In this document: piece after piece, positions 1-4,293 of the stretch
Position numbering within the stretch: the stretch's first letter is position 1
Layout of the letters: each line of letters starts with the position of its first letter
NCBI GenBank assembly: GCA_029934875.1
Contig: JAOZLK010000232.1
Location: 1-7,077 of the forward strand
Length of the DNA stretch: 7,077 bases
From: Bacteroidales bacterium
GTDB lineage: Bacteria > Bacteroidota > Bacteroidia > Bacteroidales > GCA-2748055
Direction of reading: 5' to 3'
Translations under genes and position numbers: made by a program
Notes under the pieces: generated by a model
Databases searched by the model: none
The model's input: only the letters and a program-made list of their open reading frames with translations
Told to the model about the DNA's origin: nothing

Positions 1-155
1 CGGTGGGTATTTCTGGGTTTTGCTAGTCATGCAAAAGTTAAAAATATATGAAAACCTTAAAAGAAAGGAGGGAAACGAACAGAAGAAAATCAGCTTAAAA
101 GTTTTTAAATGTGAACAGTATCTCTGAATTTTAGTTGTCGATCTGTCCAATAGGA

Positions 156-188
156 TTTGAATTTAAACACCCGCATAAACTAAATTTG
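156..188 (+). promoter_or_regulatory. Candidate Bacteroidetes-type promoter
   Basis: TTTG at 156-159 and TAAATTTG at 181-188 match the Bacteroidetes -33 (TTTG) and -7 (TAnnTTTG) elements with a 21-nt spacer, within the accepted range. Transcription would begin only about 4 nt before the ATG at 197, an unusually short leader. Either the message is nearly leaderless or the match is fortuitous in AT-rich DNA. Confidence 0.3.
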
Positions 189-196
189 AAATTGAT

Positions 197-1081
197 ATGA
201 GAAAATATTTTCTAATCGTTTTTCTACTGAGTGCTTCAATCGTAAAAGCCCAGGAATCACATGTGAGTGCTTACCAGGCCGGAGTAATGAATGTTCGTGA
301 TTTAGCGCCTGTCCCAGGTGGTGGATTAATGTTTCTTGATTATAATTTTTGGAACAACAGTAAATCTTATGTTGATCAATTTGGCAATGAAATTGATCAT
401 ATAATTATTGATAGAAATGGATTTAATACTGAACTAGACTTAACACAACAAGTTGCGGGATACACTAATGTGCCGGTGTTATTTTTTGCCTCAAGTTTCA
501 AATTATTGGGTGCAACTTACATGGCATCCCTAAATCCAGCATTTATTTCATCAAATTTCAAGATGAATATTCACGGTTCCCTTTCCGACTCAACCGTTAC
601 ATCAACAGGTAATACAGGTGGATTTGGCGATTTAGCCATTTTACCTCTGGGATTAGGATGGTCATTTAATGATAAGGTTGATTTCTCATTTTTCTATACA
701 TTCTATGCTCCAACCGGAAGATATCAAACTGGTGCAGCTGATAATGTGGGTAAAGGCTATTGGACACATCAATTTCAATTGCCTACGTATTTCTATTTCA
801 TGGACAAAGCAACCGCGTTGTTTGTTATGCCTACGTTTGAAACTAATAGCAACATAAAAGACTCTGACGTGCGTCCCGGTTCCCGATTTAGTATTGAATA
901 CGGAGTTAGTCAGTACGTAACATCGTGGTTAGAATTAGAGATTTTAAATGGCCATAATTTACAAATTAGCGATGATATGGGAGATGATGTTTGGTGGAAA
1001 GACACCCTTTTAGAAGCGAGAGATCAAGCCAGTACGGTTAGTTTTGGTGCAGGTGTTTGGCCATGGGAAGGTAGGCTGTGA
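197..1081 (+). CDS. SphA/MetA-pathway-type outer-membrane barrel protein, C-terminus frameshifted
   Basis: This is a secreted outer-membrane beta-barrel of the SphA / 'putative MetA-pathway of phenol degradation' type (PF13557-like), recognised by eye. Residues 1-18 are a signal peptide ending VKA before QES. Family-like segments are GGFGDLAILPLGLGW (141-155), the aromatic strand with APTGRY (162-176), GYWTHQFQLPTYFYF (187-201) and the PTFETN...RPGSRFSIEYGVSQY region (212-240). The frame ends abruptly at WPWEGRL followed by TGA (1079-1081). The expected final strands continue at once in the next frame (see 1078-1197), so the native protein would be about 333 residues rather than 294. The family is usually described as transporters for hydrophobic or aromatic compounds; the substrate here cannot be told. 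It heads a run of envelope genes on the same strand. No Shine-Dalgarno is seen before the ATG, which is normal for the phylum. Confidence 0.75.
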   Translation: MRKYFLIVFLLSASIVKAQESHVSAYQAGVMNVRDLAPVPGGGLMFLDYNFWNNSKSYVDQFGNEIDHIIIDRNGFNTELDLTQQVAGYTNVPVLFFASSFKLLGATYMASLNPAFISSNFKMNIHGSLSDSTVTSTGNTGGFGDLAILPLGLGWSFNDKVDFSFFYTFYAPTGRYQTGAADNVGKGYWTHQFQLPTYFYFMDKATALFVMPTFETNSNIKDSDVRPGSRFSIEYGVSQYVTSWLELEILNGHNLQISDDMGDDVWWKDTLLEARDQASTVSFGAGVWPWEGRL

Positions 1082-1197
1082 ACCTCCGTGTTAAATACGC
1101 CATGGATTATGGCGTAAAACAACGCTATAAAAGTAACTTTTTGTCATTCAGCGTAATATTTATTCCTAATCTTATTACCGGGAAAGCTGAAGGATAA
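1078..1197 (+). pseudogene. Detached C-terminal end of the SphA-type barrel gene
   Basis: Starting at GTG 1078-1080, the -1 frame reads VNLRVKYAMDYGVKQRY and continues to FSVIFIPNLITG...KAEG, then TAA (1195-1197): 39 codons. The alternating aromatic/polar pattern and the terminal 'IPNL' strand are what an SphA-type barrel normally has at its C-terminus. One extra base next to the CTGTGA at 1076-1081 (for example G, giving CTG GTG) joins it to the upstream frame. It is therefore the tail of the preceding gene rather than a separate gene. A real deletion, a sequencing error or a programmed -1 shift would all look the same here. Confidence 0.75.
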
Positions 1198-1268
1198 CGT
1201 CTTTAAGAAACATTTATGCATTTACTCTTAACAGATAAAAGCAGATATTTTTGGGCTCGGTCAATAAC

Positions 1269-1375
1269 ATGAAAAAATATATTTACAAAAATATTTTATC
1301 AGCCTTGGGGCCATGGCTTTAATAGCTCCTGTGTATTTGTTTTATTTTTATAGAAAGGGATGGTTCGATAAATAG
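1269..1375 (+). pseudogene. Small single-helix membrane protein ORF, frameshifted at a GGGG run
   Basis: An ATG at 1269 opens MKKYIYKNILSALG and reaches TAA (1320-1322) after 17 codons. The -1 frame entered at the GGGG run (about 1307-1310) continues GAMALIAPVYLFYFYRKGWF to the TAG at 1373-1375. One more G would give a continuous 35-residue protein with a basic N-terminus, one hydrophobic helix (about residues 10-27) and a basic tail, which is the shape of a small inner-membrane protein. Its stop lies 4 nt before the next ATG, as in a tight operon. I do not recognise the family. That a single base restores a sensible membrane protein is the main support; if the frame is not real, this is merely intergenic DNA. 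Confidence 0.45.
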
Positions 1376-1379
1376 TTAA

Positions 1380-2159
1380 ATGTGCACCAGTAAAGAAAAT
1401 AACAGTTATTTGACAAAAAAGATCATCCAATTATGTGGATATTTTAGTTTGCTATTGTTGGCTTTGTCTTTTTCAGGTATGGCAACAGCACAAACTGTAG
1501 ATTCTACCCAAAACTCAATTGTTAACCAACAAATCTGGTTTGATTTTTATCCTCATTATTATAGAAGTGAAAAACTTGAATATTACGGGGATGCCGGTTA
1601 CAGAACAATTGTGAGTAATAGAAGCTGGAGTAGGATATATGCCCGGCCATCACTAAAATATCATTTAAATAAAAATTGGGAGTTGCATTCGGGACTGGGT
1701 GTTTTTTATATTTCTAATTCAGATGCAATTGATCAGTTTGAAATCACCCCATGGCAGGGTGTACTATTAAAATGGCCCGAGTTTAGAAGAATAAGTTTTA
1801 AACATCTGGTAAAGTTGGAAGAGCGTTGGTCCTTTTTTACAGATACCTGGAATTCAAATTTTGAATTTAGGTTTCGCTATAAGCTTTCGGGTACCATAGA
1901 CCTAAATAATAAATGGTCAATCCCATTTTATGGAGAGGCTTTTTTGCCCCTAACGGGTAAAATTGAAGAGTTGTATCAGAATCAAGGAAGGGCCGGAGTT
2001 GGCTTAAGTTATAATGCTTCGAAGGATTGGAAAATTGCTTTTTTAATGAATTGGCAACGATCTAAAGCAGGGCAAAATGCAGAAGTTGGTGTTTCTGATT
2101 ATATATACCAACTAAAAATTGTAAAAAAATGGAAAAGGCTTATTGGGAAACAACTGTGA
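1380..2159 (+). CDS. DUF2490 family outer-membrane protein
   Basis: A 259-residue secreted protein resembling the DUF2490 family (PF10677), predicted beta-barrels of unknown function common in Bacteroidetes. The hydrophobic stretch 20-33 ends at ATA before Q38, giving a signal peptide cleaved after about residue 37. Family-like segments are WFDFYPHYY (53-61), SRIYARPSLKYHLNKNWELHS (84-104), DQFEITPWQG (118-127), LVKLEERW (143-150) and FRFRYKLSG (163-171). The remainder alternates aromatic and charged residues, as barrel strands do, and ends with YIYQLKIVKKW. The ATG at 1380 leaves a long 13-residue n-region; the in-frame TTG at 1410 just before the KKIIQL segment is an alternative start. It follows the small membrane ORF by 4 nt and precedes the helical protein by 62 nt, so co-transcription is likely. 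Intact, unlike its upstream neighbours. Confidence 0.8.
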   Translation: MCTSKENNSYLTKKIIQLCGYFSLLLLALSFSGMATAQTVDSTQNSIVNQQIWFDFYPHYYRSEKLEYYGDAGYRTIVSNRSWSRIYARPSLKYHLNKNWELHSGLGVFYISNSDAIDQFEITPWQGVLLKWPEFRRISFKHLVKLEERWSFFTDTWNSNFEFRFRYKLSGTIDLNNKWSIPFYGEAFLPLTGKIEELYQNQGRAGVGLSYNASKDWKIAFLMNWQRSKAGQNAEVGVSDYIYQLKIVKKWKRLIGKQL

Positions 2160-2221
2160 TGGACTTTCCCATTGTGCTTTTTATATAAAATAAATTATTA
2201 TAAACCTTAAATATTAGAATT

Positions 2222-2947
2222 ATGTTAGTCGGATTAGCCCTATTTTTAGTAGCCATATTTTTTGGCGGAGACTCCCCATTTGTTATTCCAAAGTTGGATA
2301 ACTATGTAAAAACACATGTCGTCGATGATGGCAGAAAAGATGATGTTCTCATCTTGCTGAAAGATGCAAAGAAAAAAAGGAAAGAAGTCGCAAAGATAAA
2401 TGGAAAACTTTTTAAGGAATTGACAAAAATATCTATGTCAAGAGAAACAAAACAAGCTGATTTTGATCAGTTATTAATTATCATTCTGGAGACACAAACT
2501 GAATCACAGCAAGCCAACATTATGGTTACCCGGAAGGCACAGGAGAATATAACTGCCGAAGAATGGGCAGCAATTGAGGTGGATGTTGCAAAGAGCCTTG
2601 AAAAGTCTAACAAAAAAAGGGTGAAGCAGGGAACCAAGCTAGAAAAGCGCTTTCTTAAATGGGAGAATATAATCTCCAAGTCAATTGCCGATGAGGGAAA
2701 ACGTAAACAAGCCGTTGAATCTGTGGATAGACTGAAAACTGTTTATCTGCAGAAATATAATAAAATACAGAACGAATTGCTGAATGACAAATCGATCATG
2801 TACCAATTCAAAGCTTCAGAAGCAGAACTGATTGCATTGCAGGATAGTTTTGTTTACATGATTAAAGAATTATATCAAACAAATGTTTCCTCCCATTTTG
2901 AATTGGTTGAATTATCAACGCCTAAAGAGTGGAAGAAAATTAAATAG
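2222..2947 (+). CDS. Membrane-anchored, helix-rich hypothetical protein
   Basis: I do not recognise a named family. The 241-residue product starts with an uncharged hydrophobic segment (residues 2-15, LVGLALFLVAIFFG), which could be a signal anchor or an uncleaved signal sequence. The rest is very rich in Lys, Glu, Asp and Gln. Long helix-compatible stretches (about 36-110, 112-150 and 155-222) are suited to a coiled-coil or helical-bundle domain, presumably on the periplasmic side. No enzymatic motif is visible. It follows the DUF2490 gene on the same strand after a 62-nt AT-rich gap without an obvious terminator, and is itself followed by a hairpin, so it is probably the last gene of the envelope cluster. 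With two barrels and a small membrane ORF next door, a structural or adaptor role spanning inner membrane and periplasm is possible, but that is inference. Confidence 0.7.
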   Translation: MLVGLALFLVAIFFGGDSPFVIPKLDNYVKTHVVDDGRKDDVLILLKDAKKKRKEVAKINGKLFKELTKISMSRETKQADFDQLLIIILETQTESQQANIMVTRKAQENITAEEWAAIEVDVAKSLEKSNKKRVKQGTKLEKRFLKWENIISKSIADEGKRKQAVESVDRLKTVYLQKYNKIQNELLNDKSIMYQFKASEAELIALQDSFVYMIKELYQTNVSSHFELVELSTPKEWKKIK

Positions 2948-2961
2948 CTAAGAATTTCTTT

Positions 2962-2989
2962 ATCACTTATTTTTTCAAAAAATAGTGAT
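2962..2989 (+). terminator. AT-rich hairpin after the envelope gene cluster
   Basis: ATCACTTATTTTTT and AAAAAATAGTGAT form an inverted repeat with one bulged T and a tight centre at the C of 2976. It starts 15 nt after the TAG of the preceding gene. No uninterrupted T tract follows immediately (the nearest is 3001-3008), so it is a weak or atypical intrinsic terminator, or simply a 3'-end stabilising stem. Confidence 0.45.
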
Positions 2990-3056
2990 CTCAAGACTAC
3001 TTTTTTTTACATCTGAGTATACTTTTCCCGCGTTGTGAGCTGCTATAGTCGATTGA

Positions 3057-3380
3057 TTGAGACTGTTTTCGTATTGCAGTTTCTCTGTTATCAAACGGAA
3101 GGTTCGTGAAGTTAATATCAACAGAGTATTTATCACGAGTCGTGATAAGTTCTCAGAAGATATTGATTTGGCTGTGGATAGGAAATATTTTGGGCTTGAA
3201 GGTGAATTAGGCAAGAGTCAAAGAACCAGATTAAGAAAGGCAGCCAACAAATATATTACAGAAACTTTGTTACGCAACTGAAAGAAGCCTTTTGAAAAAG
3301 CAGGCTTGAAGGATGTGAAAATTGAATTGGAAGAAATTAAGACAAGCGATCAGGAACCTGTAATCATTAGCGTTTCTTAG
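3057..3380 (+). pseudogene. Remnant of AbiEii/AbiGii-type nucleotidyltransferase toxin
   Basis: From about 3126 the frame reads SRDKFSEDIDLAVDRKYFG, then ELGKSQRTRLRKAANKYI, which matches the SEDIDLA (D-x-D) core and following helix of AbiEii/AbiGii nucleotidyltransferase toxins (PF08843-like). After an in-frame TGA at 3279-3281, homology resumes as FEKAGLKDVKIELEEIK...PVIISVS and stops at TAG 3378-3380. Between them, CTG AAA GAA GCC TTT (3278-3292) reads LKEAF in another frame. One base is therefore missing near 3276-3277 and one T is extra in the TTTT at 3290-3293. The N-terminal half with the GGTSLSK-type motif is absent, as is the C-terminal third, and no AbiEi antitoxin partner is visible. 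The ATG at 3057 is not a native start. Such toxins belong to type IV toxin-antitoxin or abortive-infection systems; this copy cannot be functional. Homology ends where repeat copy A begins. Confidence 0.75.
3130..3148. repeat. Perfect 19-bp palindrome
   Basis: TTATCACGA and TCGTGATAA are exact inverted arms around a single central G (3139). It sits at the 5' edge of the recognisable toxin homology. In the toxin frame it also encodes ITSRDK, which may be genuine family sequence, so the symmetry could be incidental. An operator or recombination site is the alternative. Confidence 0.5.
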
Positions 3381-3436
3381 TAAAGCACCTCCAAATTGGC
3401 ACTCCCGAGGCTGGAAGCCGAGCAACACTACCCCCG
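3372..3436. repeat. Repeat copy A, about 65 nt, with bulged hairpin
   Basis: This is the first of two imperfect direct copies (the other is 4227-4290). Shared blocks are GTTTCTT, AGTAAAGCAC, GAGGC, AAGCCGA and CAACACTACCCCCG. It can fold as CTC (3402-3404) with GAG (3420-3422) and GGCT (3409-3412) with AGCC (3416-3419), leaving loop GGA and a 4-nt bulge CCGA (3405-3408). On the minus strand the hairpin is preceded by GTAG (complement of 3428-3431). Its first bases supply the stop codon that ends the toxin remnant. Confidence 0.75.
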
Positions 3437-3487
3437 AAGAAATTAACATCCTCGACCGATTTTATCCGATATCCCACATAAACAGGT

Positions 3488-4035
3488 ATGATGGAAAAGG
3501 AAAAACAAAAATTGGCGATCACTGAGAGCCTCGTCACCAGTAAGATTTATATAGTTCGGGATAAAAAAGTTATGCTGGACAGAGACCTGGCAGAACTATA
3601 TGAAGTGGAAACCAGGGCATTAAACCAGGCCGTTAGTAGAAACCTTGCCCGGTTTCCAGAAGAATTTATGTTTCAACTTAGCCCTGGTGAATTCGACATC
3701 TTGATATCACAAATTGTGACATCAAGTTGGGGAGGTACCCGTAAAATGCCATTTGCATTCACAGAATATGGGGTAGCATGTTGTCAAGTGTACTTAGGAG
3801 TAAAAGAGCTATAAAGGTTAATATTCAGATTATGTTAGTCTTCTCCAGGATTAGAGAAATGCTAATTGATTCACTCGGGATCAAACTCGATATTGAAGAA
3901 ATCAAGAAACGGCTTCATAATCAGGACCAGAATCTTGAGCTTGTATTTTCATACTTAGATGAATTAATCGAAAAACAAAAGAATCCTCCCCCTAGAAAAA
4001 AAATAGGGTATAAATTCCAATCGGAAGAGCAATGA
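3488..4035 (+). pseudogene. ORF6N domain-containing protein, frameshifted
   Basis: The first frame (ATG 3488) gives an ORF6N domain (PF10543-like, a DNA-binding-type domain also found in phage anti-repressors). Residues about 14-97 include KIYIVRDKKVMLDRDLAELY, then ETRALNQAVSRN, RFPEEFMFQL and FAFTEYGVA. At GCATG (3776-3780) the frame is lost and closes at TAA 3812-3814 with unrelated residues. The expected continuation, MLSSVLRSKRAIKVNIQIM, is present in the -1 frame from ATG 3778. It runs through a helical region to RKKIGYKF and stops at TGA 4033-4035. One extra A (GCA ATG) restores a 182-residue protein of normal length for chromosomal Bacteroidetes ORF6N proteins. Their cellular role is not established; KilA-N/ORF6N proteins are often tied to prophages and mobile DNA. 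A strong terminator follows at 4130. The ATG at 3491 is an equivalent start. Confidence 0.8.
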
Positions 4036-4038
4036 CTA

Positions 4039-4120
4039 TCACTCTTTTGGATTCAAATATTCATCAACTTCAGCAATATCTTTCACCAAGTCGAGGTTAG
4101 ATATTTCAAACCTATAGTCT
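4039..4120 (-). pseudogene. Possible C-terminal tail of an unknown minus-strand gene
   Basis: Read on the minus strand, 4120 to 4039 gives DYRFEISNLDLVKDIAEV, then DEYLNPKE and a TGA (4039-4041). The charged, helical composition looks coding, whereas the plus strand here does not. The fragment converges on the ORF6N stop with 3 nt between them. Upstream on the minus strand the frame runs into the 4130-4158 hairpin, so no complete gene exists. I do not recognise the parent protein. A chance open stretch of about 26 codons is a real alternative. Confidence 0.3.
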
Positions 4121-4129
4121 ACTAGAAGA

Positions 4130-4158
4130 AACCTTGCACGAAAGTGCAGGGTTTTTTT
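4130..4158 (+). terminator. Strong rho-independent terminator after ORF6N
   Basis: AACCTTGCAC (4130-4139) pairs with GTGCAGGGTT (4144-4153) over ten pairs including one G-U wobble, closed by a GAAA tetraloop. Seven Ts (4152-4158) close and follow the stem. It lies 95 nt after the ORF6N stop on the same strand. In the other direction the stem is followed by a T-rich TTTCTTCT, so it may also weakly stop transcription arriving from the symporter gene. Confidence 0.85.
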
Positions 4159-4226
4159 ATTTCAGGCGTTAAGCTTGCTTATAAGCCCTGGAGTAAAAAA
4201 GGATTGAAGGAGCGTAGCGACTCAAG

Positions 4227-4290
4227 GTTTCTTTTAGTAAAGCACCCCAAAACGGACTCGTGAGGCGTAAGCCGAACAACACTACCCCCG
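4227..4290. repeat. Repeat copy B, about 64 nt, with bulged hairpin
   Basis: This is the second copy of the repeat at 3372-3436, in the same orientation and diverged at scattered positions with small indels. The fold is kept: GGC (4264-4266) pairs with GCC (4271-4273) around GTAA. An outer stem (4257-4259 with 4274-4276, best on the minus strand as UUC/GAG) is separated by a 4-nt bulge GTGA (4260-4263). Its right end directly touches the tandem TAA TAG stop codons of the minus-strand symporter gene. Confidence 0.75.
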
Positions 4291-4293
4291 CTA

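Larger units (their letters stand above)
3372..4290 (+). mobile_element. Possible repeat-bounded cassette carrying the ORF6N gene
   Basis: The two repeat copies are in the same orientation with 855 nt between their left ends. They enclose the broken ORF6N gene, a minus-strand coding-like tail and a terminator. No transposase, integrase or target-site duplication is seen, so mobility would have to be provided in trans or be extinct. The alternative is two independent insertions of a short dispersed repeat on either side of an unrelated gene. Confidence 0.3.

Noticed and set aside
2..127. Open frame from the window edge ending at TGA 125-127, and AGGAGG at 66-71
   Set aside because: The codon content looks like AT-rich non-coding DNA, another frame from the edge is equally possible for an upstream gene end, and no ATG lies at a useful distance from the AGGAGG.
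669..857. 62-residue plus-strand open frame
   Set aside because: Entirely inside the SphA-type gene in another frame, with no signal or family features.
2975..3214. Minus-strand 79-residue open frame
   Set aside because: It overlaps the clear toxin homology on the plus strand, and its N-terminal part is the antisense of the SEDIDLA core; no family resemblance.
4227..4290. Integron attC site
   Set aside because: The repeat has a bulged hairpin, but I could not find paired RYYYAAC/GTTRRRY core sites at its ends, and no integron integrase is present.
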